Positions 1 through 6,996 of a DNA stretch of 9,986 nt are shown here, piece after piece. The position numbers and the translations under genes were made by a program. How positions within the stretch are numbered: the stretch's first letter is position 1; every line of letters begins with the position of its first letter. The notes under the pieces were generated by a model. That model had not been told where the DNA came from. It was given only the letters and a program-made list of their open reading frames with translations, and did no database searches. The stretch is from Cytophagales bacterium. Lineage in GTDB: Bacteria; Bacteroidota; Bacteroidia; Cytophagales; Cyclobacteriaceae. The stretch is taken from the NCBI GenBank assembly GCA_003504855.1, contig DNZD01000172.1:1-9986 (forward strand), given 5' to 3'.

Positions 1-897
1 CACGATAACGGGCATGAGTAATTTAAGGGAAGCCGCAAACAACAAACCCGAGCGGGCAGTGGGCAAGTCCGCTCCCAAAGCGCGCTGGGTGATGTACTGA
101 TTGCAACCAAAATAGTTGAGGTTATTGATCCACATACCACCTACCAGCACTGAGAGTCCGGGTAAGTCGCGGTAGAAAGGATGTGAAGAATCAAAGATCA
201 TGTGAAAGTGAGAGGGCGCCTTTTCTTTGATCAGGGATAGCCCCACCCAAACATCAGAACCATAACCATAATTGAGCGATACCAGTTTTAGTGCAAGGTA
301 GGTTGTCATCAGGCCACCGCCGATTAACACCGCTACCTGTGCCACGTCAGTGTATCCAATCACCTTCATTCCGCCCAGGGTGACAATGATGGAAAAGATG
401 GCGAGTCCGGCCATACAAAATTCGAAGGAGAAACCCGTGATGGTGGCAATGGCCAATGCGCCGAGGTATAGGATGGAGGTCAGGTTCACCAGGACGTATA
501 CCAACAACCAAAACACAGCCATGATGGTACTTACTGTATTGTTATACCGCTGCGACAGAAACTGGGGCATGGTATATATCTTATTCTTAAGGTAGATGGG
601 TATAAAAAATACAGCCACGATGATCAGGGTGGCTGCAGCCATCCATTCATAGGTCGAGATGGCCAATCCCAGCGCAAAACCAGATCCGGACATACCGATG
701 AAATGTTCGGCAGAAATATTGGAGGCAATCAGTGATGCGCCGATGGCCCACCAGGTGAGAGAACCTTCTGCCAGAAAGAACTCCTGTGAGTTTGTTGCGG
801 CCTTTCGCTTGCGGTAGTATACAAACAGCCCATAGGCGGAGACTCCGGTCAGGTAGACAATAAACACTACATAATCCGCAAGCTGAAGCTGATTCAT
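1..897 (-). CDS. Sodium/solute (probably sugar) symporter, SSS/SLC5 family, partial
   Basis: An inner-membrane sodium-coupled symporter of the SSS family, probably carrying a sugar. The first 299 codons are present and open; the rest lies beyond the left edge, so about half of a vSGLT-sized protein (roughly 540 residues) is seen. After a first helix (about residues 8-28), the first core helix carries ASNISAEHFIGMSGSGF (residues 58-74), which closely resembles the broken TM1 of Vibrio vSGLT. Further matches recalled from vSGLT are E84 (vSGLT E88), N259 and Y262 (N260 and Tyr263, the inner gate), NQYITQR, and K292 (K294). H65 sits where vSGLT has Gln69 and where human SGLT1 has a His, by recall. 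The ATG at 897 is preceded by AAAGGA at a good distance, a clear ribosome site in a region where most genes lack one. It follows the membrane protein gene by 54 nt and may belong to the same operon. The family is secure; the sugar substrate is inferred. Confidence 0.9.
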   Translation of the reverse strand, partial: MNQLQLADYVVFIVYLTGVSAYGLFVYYRKRKAATNSQEFFLAEGSLTWWAIGASLIASNISAEHFIGMSGSGFALGLAISTYEWMAAATLIIVAVFFIPIYLKNKIYTMPQFLSQRYNNTVSTIMAVFWLLVYVLVNLTSILYLGALAIATITGFSFEFCMAGLAIFSIIVTLGGMKVIGYTDVAQVAVLIGGGLMTTYLALKLVSLNYGYGSDVWVGLSLIKEKAPSHFHMIFDSSHPFYRDLPGLSVLVGGMWINNLNYFGCNQYITQRALGADLPTARSGLLFAASLKLLMPVIV

Positions 898-903
898 GGG
901 CTG

Positions 904-916
904 TCCTTTCGAAGGA
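904..916 (-). promoter_or_regulatory. Shine-Dalgarno of the symporter gene inside a small hairpin
   Basis: On the minus strand, TCCTT-CGA-AAGGA forms a perfect 5-bp stem with a 3-nt loop. Its right arm is the likely ribosome-binding sequence (AAAGGA), about 6 nt before the symporter ATG at 897. Folding could mask ribosome access, but a stem this short is weak and could be chance. The rest of the 54-nt gap (898-951) shows no clear promoter or terminator. Confidence 0.35.
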
Positions 917-951
917 TTTAATATAAGAAAATCCAGCCGTGCCCGCGTGAA

Positions 952-1539
952 TTATGGTGCGGACGGGGTTGCCTGTTTTCTGGTGAGGAGGCTCGCGGTC
1001 TTCCAGACAAAGACAATTATCACCAGTGACATGCCCACCAAATGTTCGAGTTCAGGTGATGCATTTTGAAATTGTCCCTTCAACCTTCCGAGATAGGTCA
1101 TGAAGAAAATGAGCCATACGTAGTAACCGTATATCCAGCTGATGCGAACGAAACGGCTTGTTGCAAGGTCTCCGGTGCGGTGTCTGTGTTGAAGCCACGG
1201 CATGGCGAAGATCAGGCTATAGGCAATGAACCCGCCGGCCACGCGATAAGGCACCAGTTCAATGCCCGCCAAATAAACATAACCCAGCAGTTCAAGCAAA
1301 TGAATTCCATGGGCAATGGCAAAGACAAGAAAGTAATCAGGAGAGAGTACAGATTGAAGCAACCGTTCATGCTGACGGTATCCGATAAAAAGAATGGCAA
1401 AGATCAAAAGAGAGAGCCGGCCGGAGTAACGGGTGACCATCTGCAGGGCTTCCAGTGAGGTACCATACAGGTAAACACACGCCGCTACGAGCAGCAACTC
1501 CAGCGCGATGGTCAGTAGAATTGCCTTACCGGGTTTCAC
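952..1539 (-). CDS. Six-helix membrane protein, possibly a ferric-reductase-like heme protein
   Basis: A 195-residue integral membrane protein with about six hydrophobic helices, near residues 6-25, 40-54, 68-91, 97-116, 131-150 and 166-185. The overall size, the GRLSLLIF segment and the histidines near helix ends (H77 and H80 in helix 3, H118/H120 after helix 4, H166 at helix 6) recall the ferric-reductase-like/MsrQ group, which binds b-type heme. The His spacing is not a clean match, so the family call is tentative. The start is GTG at 1539. The Rieske stop (TAG, 1543-1545) is one codon upstream in the same frame, so translation is probably coupled. The neighbouring periplasmic Rieske protein makes a role in membrane electron transfer plausible. 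If it is not a heme protein, it is a hypothetical polytopic membrane protein. Confidence 0.75.
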   Translation of the reverse strand: MKPGKAILLTIALELLLVAACVYLYGTSLEALQMVTRYSGRLSLLIFAILFIGYRQHERLLQSVLSPDYFLVFAIAHGIHLLELLGYVYLAGIELVPYRVAGGFIAYSLIFAMPWLQHRHRTGDLATSRFVRISWIYGYYVWLIFFMTYLGRLKGQFQNASPELEHLVGMSLVIIVFVWKTASLLTRKQATPSAP

Positions 1540-1542
1540 ACA

Positions 1543-1950
1543 CTAGGTAAGATTTGAAACGTGGAGCAGGTTGCCGGTCAATTCGGCTTTGAACTTTCGA
1601 AGGGGCTTGGTTGCGGGACCATTGATGGGAAAGCCGGTGAGATCGAAGGCGCTGTAATGGCGGTTGCAAATCAGATTATTCTGTGAGGGCTGAAATTGTA
1701 TAGGTCCTCCCTGGTGTGAGCATACCCGGCTGAAGGCCACAAATCCACCCGTCTGGAGATGTACGATCACAACACCGTTCTTGGATAACCATCCGCCCGG
1801 TGATTGTAATACACTATTGTCGGCCTGTTCAATATTCAGGTAAAAGTCCACATTTCCGGGTTGTGGGAAGCTGTAATCCTGGTTCAGACAGCCTGCACAG
1901 GCGGCCAGCGAACCAGTTCCAATAAGTTTGATGAAGTCCTTGCGATTCAT
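1543..1950 (-). CDS. Rieske [2Fe-2S] lipoprotein
   Basis: A 135-residue electron-transfer protein with a Rieske iron-sulfur domain. The cluster ligands are visible: C77-S-H79 and C95-N-R-H98, with 15 residues between the two pairs, followed by the usual aromatic stretch (HYSAFD). The N-terminus is MNRKDFIKLIG, then LAAC with Cys18 as likely lipidated residue. It is therefore probably exported and anchored facing the periplasm; the R-K-D-F start also resembles a degenerate twin-arginine signal, which would suit a protein exported with its cluster. An in-frame TTG at 1956 would add two residues, but the ATG at 1950 gives the better N-terminus. It lies 7 nt after the PLP-enzyme gene and directly before the six-helix membrane protein, its likeliest partner. 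No oxygenase catalytic domain is attached, so it is a ferredoxin-like or complex subunit, not a dioxygenase. Confidence 0.9.
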   Translation of the reverse strand: MNRKDFIKLIGTGSLAACAGCLNQDYSFPQPGNVDFYLNIEQADNSVLQSPGGWLSKNGVVIVHLQTGGFVAFSRVCSHQGGPIQFQPSQNNLICNRHYSAFDLTGFPINGPATKPLRKFKAELTGNLLHVSNLT

Positions 1951-1957
1951 ATTCAAT

Positions 1958-3133
1958 TCAAACCACCTCTTTCAAAGCCTGAATCAGTGTGTCCACTTCT
2001 TCTTCTGTGTTGTAATAATGGGGAGAAATCCGAAGTGCCCACGTCACCCCTTTTGCGTCAAAATCCAGAATAGCAGAGCTGTGCTGGGCTATCGAAGTAT
2101 TAATGTTCCTTTTCCTCAAATTGTTCAGGATAAAGCTACTTTCTTTTCCTGGAATCTGAACGGTAATGATGCTGCTCAGTTTATGCCCTCGGTCCAGGAG
2201 CCGAAGGCCCATGCCGGTGATTTTGTTTCGGACAAAGTTTCCCAAAGCGGCGTTGCGATCCCGGATCGTTTCGAGTCCTACGGTCATAGCATAATCGGCT
2301 GCGGTTGCGCACCCAACGATCAGGGGGTATGGCATTTCCCACTCTTCAAAACGGCGGCCATCCGGGCGACGTTCATATTCATTCGCGTCAGTCCATTCGG
2401 CACCCCGCATATCAATAAATAATGGCTCAAAATTCCCACGCAGTATCCGATCGGATATAAATAAGAAGCCGGTGCCCCGCGGACCGCGCAGGAATTTCCG
2501 GAAAGTACCGGATAAGAAGTCGCAATGAATCTTATTTACATCCAGCGGCAGCTGACCAACACTCTGACACGCATCGACAACGTAGAGGATGTCCCGATCG
2601 CGGCACAGCGCACCAACGGCTTCGACAGGTTGAATCAATCCCGTGTTGGTGGGCACGTGGGTCAGGGATACCAGTTTCGGTTTATGCTTATCCATCAACT
2701 GGCGCATGTGATCTACATCAACACCTCCTTCGGGCAGACTGTTGGCGCGGATTAGCTCCACGCCAAAACGTTTTTGCATGGACAAAAAAGCAATCTGATT
2801 GGAAATGTAGTCTTCAGCAGCGATCAGAATCTTGTCACCACTATTAAATGGAATAGCAGAAACTGCGATAGCAAAGGCGCTGGTGGCACTGGATTGAAAA
2901 GACAGGTTGGCCGGTTGGGTATTCAGCAGCCTGGCCATGGAAGTATAGAAGCCTTTGATGGCATCCGCTTTCAGATCGGCCGTTTCATATCCGCCGGTGA
3001 CGGCTTCGAGTGAGAGATAGTCCAGCGTGGCACGCAGCACCGGCTCAGGCACGAGGGACGCCCCGGCATTGTTGAAGTGAATTTTGGTTTGACATCCGGG
3101 TGTATCCCGCCGCCAGGTTTCGATAGCATTCAT
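1958..3133 (-). CDS. Class V aminotransferase-fold PLP-dependent enzyme
   Basis: A cytoplasmic PLP enzyme of 391 residues, a normal length for the class V (fold type I) family that includes cysteine desulfurases, isopenicillin-N epimerase-like proteins and the ergothioneine C-S lyase EgtE. Visible landmarks are HFNNAGASLVP near the N-terminus (residues 19-29), SLTHVPTNTG with H159, the cofactor-binding VDACQS with D187 and Q190, the Schiff-base lysine K213 in FRKFLRGPRGTGFL, and a C-terminal R368 that could bind the substrate carboxylate. The loop where SufS-type desulfurases carry the catalytic Cys reads SIAQHSSAIL, with no cysteine. A classical desulfurase role is therefore unlikely; a lyase, epimerase or kynureninase-like role fits better. 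The ATG overlaps the upstream Bax-inhibitor stop as ATGA, which implies translational coupling. The substrate cannot be told from the sequence. Confidence 0.93.
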   Translation of the reverse strand: MNAIETWRRDTPGCQTKIHFNNAGASLVPEPVLRATLDYLSLEAVTGGYETADLKADAIKGFYTSMARLLNTQPANLSFQSSATSAFAIAVSAIPFNSGDKILIAAEDYISNQIAFLSMQKRFGVELIRANSLPEGGVDVDHMRQLMDKHKPKLVSLTHVPTNTGLIQPVEAVGALCRDRDILYVVDACQSVGQLPLDVNKIHCDFLSGTFRKFLRGPRGTGFLFISDRILRGNFEPLFIDMRGAEWTDANEYERRPDGRRFEEWEMPYPLIVGCATAADYAMTVGLETIRDRNAALGNFVRNKITGMGLRLLDRGHKLSSIITVQIPGKESSFILNNLRKRNINTSIAQHSSAILDFDAKGVTWALRISPHYYNTEEEVDTLIQALKEVV

Positions 3134-3828
3134 TTGCGATCACCGAATAGACGTAACAAATAGAGAAACATATTGATGAAGTCGAGGTACAATTCGAGGG
3201 CACCCATGATCGCCTCTTTGCGGTCTTCATCGGTGCCTTCGTTGCCGATTACGTTCATCGCTTTTATTTTCTGGGTGTCATAAGCGGTGAGTCCAACAAA
3301 TATGACAACACCGAAGCACGACGTAATCCACGAAAAGGCAGATAGATCGAAGAAGGCGCCTACGATTGCAGAGATCACAAGGCCAACGAGTCCCATGCTT
3401 AGAAAATTACCCCACCCGGAAAGATCATTTTTGGTGGTATATCCATATAGGGTCATGGCAGCAAAGGTGCCGGCAGTAACATAGAATGTGAATTCAATCG
3501 ACTCCGCTGTGTAGACCACGAAAATTCCCGAAAGGGTGAGGCCATTGAGGGCAGAGTACAATATAAAGATCAAGGTTGCCTGCCAGGAGTTAAGTTTGGA
3601 CAACAACGAAACCAGAACTGCTACGGCGATAAACTCCAACAGTACGATCGCAATCAGGACCCACGTATTGCCGAAAACGAGATTAAGCAGTTCGGGTCTT
3701 GAGGCCGTGTAGGCAGCCACCAGGCCGGTGATAATCAGTGCAAATGACATCCAGCCATAGACCGCAGTCATAAACCGTTGGGTTTCCGCAGCTGCGTCCA
3801 GGGCAGCATGGTCCGTAGTCTGACTCAT
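3130..3828 (-). CDS. Bax inhibitor-1/YccA family membrane protein
   Basis: A 232-residue inner-membrane protein with seven hydrophobic helices, typical in length for the BI-1/YccA (TMBIM-like) family. Family signatures include SALNGLTLSGIF (residues 92-103) in the middle and the C-terminal GALELYLDFINMFLYLLRLFG (209-229). Two acidic residues within helices, D184 in TAYDTQK and D216 in LYLDFIN, correspond to the aspartyl pair that senses pH and gates calcium leak in Bacillus YetJ. Bacterial members act as a calcium leak channel (YetJ) or interact with the FtsH protease (YccA); which applies here is unknown. It is the first gene of the minus-strand run and its TGA overlaps the ATG of the PLP-enzyme gene. 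No strong ribosome-binding site precedes the ATG, usual for this phylum. Confidence 0.95.
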   Translation of the reverse strand: MSQTTDHAALDAAAETQRFMTAVYGWMSFALIITGLVAAYTASRPELLNLVFGNTWVLIAIVLLEFIAVAVLVSLLSKLNSWQATLIFILYSALNGLTLSGIFVVYTAESIEFTFYVTAGTFAAMTLYGYTTKNDLSGWGNFLSMGLVGLVISAIVGAFFDLSAFSWITSCFGVVIFVGLTAYDTQKIKAMNVIGNEGTDEDRKEAIMGALELYLDFINMFLYLLRLFGDRK

Positions 3829-3976
3829 AACTATTTATTTTAGTTCAAGATAGTAAATAATGGCCTTGGCATATGAAAAACAGCAATTTGGGTCTCATAC
3901 CCATCGCAGGATTTTTTCCGTATAAAGCCTTTTCGCAGGTAGCCAAAAATCCAGTATCATTGACCTCGGTTTGACC
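3829..3976. promoter_or_regulatory. Divergent intergenic region with probable promoters
   Basis: This 148-nt AT-rich gap separates the Bax-inhibitor gene (leftward) from the small membrane protein gene (rightward), so both promoters should lie here. Candidates for the Bacteroidota -7 element (TAnnTTTG) are only approximate: TATCATTG at 3955-3962 on the plus strand and TATCTTGA at 3845-3852 on the minus strand. Neither has a convincing -33 TTTG at the usual distance. A short palindrome, TGGGT-ctcat-ACCCA at 3889-3903, could be an operator. No recognisable Fur box was seen. Confidence 0.4.
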
Positions 3977-4477
3977 ATGAAGAAACGCTCATCGATCCAT
4001 TTGCTGGGGCTCACCATGCTGTATATGCTTGGTACGATGGGTATTTTCAGTTCGTACTATACCCTGCATCACCGCACCGTGTTTCAATCCTTGGTGAAGT
4101 CGGCCCATGAATCTGGTTTGGAAGAAGTTGTTGTGACGGAAGCAGAATACCGGGCGATCCAATGGATCGAAAAGGATACCGAATTTGAGTGGAAAGGCAA
4201 ACTATATGATGTCGCTGCCATCACCCGTAGCAACGGAAATGTCATCATCCAGTGCGAGAATGACAGCCTCGAAGAAATGCTCTTGTCGTTGGTGAACCCG
4301 GACAAGGAAAAGGCAGGCAATAAAATGTATAAGGGAAGTGTTCAGCCGCTGACCCAACCGACTGCCCACGACTGGTGTCCATCACTGTCAGAAGTTTTTG
4401 TTCAGCCAAATTTCAGTGCGTCCTGGTATCCTGTATCAGCCATACCAGGCCTCCGTACGCCGCCGCCCAGGGCCTGA
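3977..4477 (+). CDS. Small membrane-anchored protein of unknown function
   Basis: A 166-residue protein. A single hydrophobic segment (about residues 8-30) acts as membrane anchor or uncleaved signal, leaving a soluble domain probably in the periplasm. That domain has a W-I-E-K-D-T-E-F stretch, then EWKGKLYDVAAI (71-82) and VIIQCENDSLEEMLL (89-103), and it ends in a proline-rich tail, TPPPRA. There are only two cysteines, C93 and C134, which could form a disulfide. I do not recognise a named domain. Proteins with this F/W-x-GK-(L/M)-YD pattern and a short proline-rich end appear, by recall, next to TonB-dependent receptors in other Bacteroidota, but without known function. The ATG at 3977 is preferred over an in-frame TTG two codons earlier because MKKR is a better signal start. 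The receptor gene follows by 86 nt, so it probably shares the transcript and the heme-uptake context. Confidence 0.8.
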   Translation: MKKRSSIHLLGLTMLYMLGTMGIFSSYYTLHHRTVFQSLVKSAHESGLEEVVVTEAEYRAIQWIEKDTEFEWKGKLYDVAAITRSNGNVIIQCENDSLEEMLLSLVNPDKEKAGNKMYKGSVQPLTQPTAHDWCPSLSEVFVQPNFSASWYPVSAIPGLRTPPPRA

Positions 4478-4510
4478 TTCCTATTTCTTTATTTATCTAA
4501 GTCTTCATCA

Positions 4511-4528
4511 CCTGCCAGGAATGGCGGG
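4511..4528 (+). promoter_or_regulatory. Small hairpin in the leader of the receptor gene
   Basis: CCTGCC-aggaat-GGCGGG forms a 6-bp stem (one G-T pair) in the 86-nt gap before the receptor start. There is no T-run after it, so it is not a standard terminator. It may slow or protect the transcript, or be chance. The remainder of the gap is AT-rich with no Shine-Dalgarno before the receptor ATG. Confidence 0.25.
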
Positions 4529-4563
4529 CGAATGATCATGTTTCAGGCTATTATCAATTTACT

Positions 4564-6942
4564 ATGAAAAAGAATTTACTCGTATTTACACTATTGCTAC
4601 TGCTCTCGGCGCCATTGCTGGCGCAAACGGTAAAAGGAACGATCACGGATGCAGCAGGTGCTCCGCTACAAGGTGCTACTATTCAATATGGTCAGCAGCA
4701 AGGCACCACATCCGACCGTGATGGATCATTCTCTCTTCCTTGTTCAGGCGCCATGACCTTGACTGTTTCTTTTGTAGGGTATACAACGGTCACAGCGCAG
4801 GTCTCTGATTGTAATGCATTATTAAACATTACACTGGCTGCCGCCAATCCAATTTTGAATGCTGTGGAGATCACGGCTACTTCAGAAGCCAATCGCACTG
4901 TATTGGCTCAACCTGTTGCTTTGGTGAAACTGAGCCCCATGGAGATCAAACGTTCCACGGGATTGTTTATGGATGATGCCATCAATGCCAATGTACCTGG
5001 CGTGTTTATGCAACGGCGTTCGATCGGCGGCGGTCAGTCGTTTAATATCCGCGGCTATGGCGGCGGTGGCCCTGGCCCCCGGGGTATCAACAGCAATTTT
5101 GATGGCCAGGGCGTCAAGGTATACCTCAATGGTATTCCCATCACTGATGCTGAAGGGATTACCGTGCTTGATGATATCGACTTTGGTTCTATCGGCAATG
5201 TTGAAATTACCAAAGGCCCTTCAGGTACCTTATATGGACTAGCTATTGCAGGTGTCGTTAATATGCAAACTATTCGACCTGAAAAGGACAAGGTTTCCAT
5301 CGGACAGGATGTGCTGGTGGGCAGCTACGGGCTGAACCGGATGACCACGCACCTTCAGATTTCCAATGAGAAGAGTTCGATTCTGGTGAACTATGGCAAG
5401 CAGAACTACTCCGGCTTCATGGATCATACTTCTTCCACCAAGGACTTTGTGAATATGATGGGTGATTTCAAGCTGAGCCAGAAGCAAACCCTTACCAGTT
5501 ACATTGGCTGGAGTAACAGCTATGACCAACGCAATGGTGAATTGACCATCGATCAGTACAATAACCTCGACTACAGTGGCAACCCTGCATATATCCAGAA
5601 TGACGCGCACTCGAACCTGATTAGTTTCCGGGCCGGTCTTGGACATACCTATCAGTTCAGCGATAAGCTGTCCAATACAACAACCATCTTTGGCACCGGT
5701 CAAAGCAACAACGCAAGTTCAGCAGGCGGCTGGACCGACAAGACACCTGTTAACTATGGATTCAGGACCACGTTCGATGCCAGGTTCAACCTGGCCGACG
5801 GTGTAACCTTGTCCGGTGTTACCGGCATGGAAGCGCAGAAACAATATGCCCAGATTATCGCTTACCCGATGGTGACCAACAATGCCAATCCGGGGGGATA
5901 CAATATTATCGGAGCCATTCGGAGCAACCAATCGACGATCACCGGAACATATTCATTGTTTAGCCAGTGGACCTTGACATTGCCCAAAGACTTTTCTATT
6001 ACCGCAGGTCTGGGAACCAGCTCCATGAACATCAGCCTGATCGATAAGTTTTACGTGGCTGCCAACAATACGGCGTCCAATACCGTGCCTACAACCTACA
6101 ACAGCAACTATAATGGATTGGCCTCGCCAAGTATTGCAGTTAATAAAGTGATCAATGGCAAGGTGTCCGTGTATGCTTCTTATCGACAGGGGTACAAGGC
6201 ACCGGTGGCATCGAGCATTTACACCCCGCTGGCAGGAAAAGTCAATACGGGATTGAAGCCGGAGAAAGGAACGCAGTTTGAAATCGGTACCAAAGGCGCT
6301 CTGCTGGATGACAAGCTTGTTTATGAGGTGGCATTGTTCAGTGCCAAATTCGACAATAAGATGACGTTGGTAGGGGTTCCCAATGCAGCAGGGACCGCTA
6401 CTTTGTACAGCTACGTGGTGAATAGCGGTAGTTATGACAACAAGGGATTGGAGGCAATGGTTAAATACACATTGCTGTCCTCTGAAACCGGATTTATCAA
6501 AACACTGCGTCCGTTTGCCAACGTGACATATTCTGATTTCAAATACAATAGCTTCACCTTCCAGAACAATGTACTGGTGCCGCCGGCTGATTATTCCGGA
6601 AACAAGGTGGCGGGTGTTGCACCGATTACAGCCAATGGTGGTGTTGATGTGACCACCCGAAACGGCTTGTATGGAAATGTTACCTATATGTTCCGTGAAA
6701 CCATGCCGTTTACTCCGGATGGGTTGAACAGTGCACCCAGCTATGGATTGCTCAATGCGAAGATTGGCTTCCGCAAAACCATTGCTACGCACTGGGACGC
6801 TGACTTTTACCTGGGGGCTAACAACATCACCAGTGTGCAGTATGCTCAGATGGTATTTGTTAACCAGTTGCCGGATGCTTTCCTGCCGGGACCCAAAGAC
6901 ATCAATTACTTTGGTGGCGTTAATTTGAAATACACGTTCTGA
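4564..6942 (+). CDS. TonB-dependent outer-membrane receptor, probably for heme or an iron chelate
   Basis: An outer-membrane active transporter of 792 residues that would import a large ligand using TonB energy. A signal peptide (about residues 1-20, ending LLAQ) leads into a carboxypeptidase-regulatory-like domain (about 22-93, starting VKGTITDAAGAPLQGA), typical of Bacteroidota receptors. The plug follows (about 110-240), with DDAINANVPGVF, FNIRGYGG, VYLNGIPI and the GSIGNVEITKGPSGTLYG motif. The remainder is a barrel rich in aromatic-ended strands, ending in a C-terminal Phe (NLKYTF) as recognised by the BAM machinery. GYKAP (543-547) and NTGLKPE in the barrel resemble the FRAP/NPNL-type motifs of heme receptors, but these also occur in other siderophore receptors. 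The ligand is inferred from the adjacent hmuTUV-like genes. It lacks a SusD partner, so a glycan role is unlikely. A strong terminator follows the stop. Confidence 0.95.
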   Translation: MKKNLLVFTLLLLLSAPLLAQTVKGTITDAAGAPLQGATIQYGQQQGTTSDRDGSFSLPCSGAMTLTVSFVGYTTVTAQVSDCNALLNITLAAANPILNAVEITATSEANRTVLAQPVALVKLSPMEIKRSTGLFMDDAINANVPGVFMQRRSIGGGQSFNIRGYGGGGPGPRGINSNFDGQGVKVYLNGIPITDAEGITVLDDIDFGSIGNVEITKGPSGTLYGLAIAGVVNMQTIRPEKDKVSIGQDVLVGSYGLNRMTTHLQISNEKSSILVNYGKQNYSGFMDHTSSTKDFVNMMGDFKLSQKQTLTSYIGWSNSYDQRNGELTIDQYNNLDYSGNPAYIQNDAHSNLISFRAGLGHTYQFSDKLSNTTTIFGTGQSNNASSAGGWTDKTPVNYGFRTTFDARFNLADGVTLSGVTGMEAQKQYAQIIAYPMVTNNANPGGYNIIGAIRSNQSTITGTYSLFSQWTLTLPKDFSITAGLGTSSMNISLIDKFYVAANNTASNTVPTTYNSNYNGLASPSIAVNKVINGKVSVYASYRQGYKAPVASSIYTPLAGKVNTGLKPEKGTQFEIGTKGALLDDKLVYEVALFSAKFDNKMTLVGVPNAAGTATLYSYVVNSGSYDNKGLEAMVKYTLLSSETGFIKTLRPFANVTYSDFKYNSFTFQNNVLVPPADYSGNKVAGVAPITANGGVDVTTRNGLYGNVTYMFRETMPFTPDGLNSAPSYGLLNAKIGFRKTIATHWDADFYLGANNITSVQYAQMVFVNQLPDAFLPGPKDINYFGGVNLKYTF

Positions 6943-6955
6943 TTTAATTACCTTT

Positions 6956-6983
6956 AAAAGTGACCCTTCGGGGTCACTTTTTT
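6956..6983 (+). terminator. Rho-independent terminator after the receptor gene
   Basis: A perfect 11-bp stem, AAAAGTGACCC (6956-6966) with GGGTCACTTTT (6971-6981), is closed by a TTCG tetraloop and runs into six T residues. It begins 14 nt after the receptor stop and ends 13 nt before the hmuT ATG. Because no room is left for a promoter between it and hmuT, it is probably a partial terminator that sets a lower level of the ABC genes or stabilises the receptor mRNA end. Confidence 0.9.
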
Positions 6984-6996
6984 AACTTTTGAAGTG

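Noticed and set aside
350..595. Plus-strand open frame of 81 codons at the left side
   Set aside because: Opposite the symporter, whose vSGLT-like motifs continue without interruption through this stretch.
1066..1458. Plus-strand open frame of 130 codons opposite the six-helix membrane protein gene
   Set aside because: The opposite strand encodes a coherent hydrophobic helix pattern within an operon; this frame has no such structure.
1928..2422. Plus-strand open frame of 164 codons opposite the PLP-enzyme gene
   Set aside because: Shadow of the enzyme's conserved C-terminal half; no domain or signal seen.
3833..3860. AT-rich imperfect inverted repeat (TTATTT / AAATAA) before the Bax-inhibitor gene
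   Set aside because: Only six matching bases in a region of strong AT bias; expected by chance.
5239..5703. Open frame of 154 codons antisense to the receptor gene
   Set aside because: Opposite a confident coding region, with no family signal and no plausible upstream start context.
5953..6792. Long open frame (279 codons) antisense to the receptor gene
   Set aside because: It lies wholly within a well-supported receptor gene, has no recognisable domain, and its composition (many Cys, His, Arg, Ile) is typical of a reverse-strand shadow.
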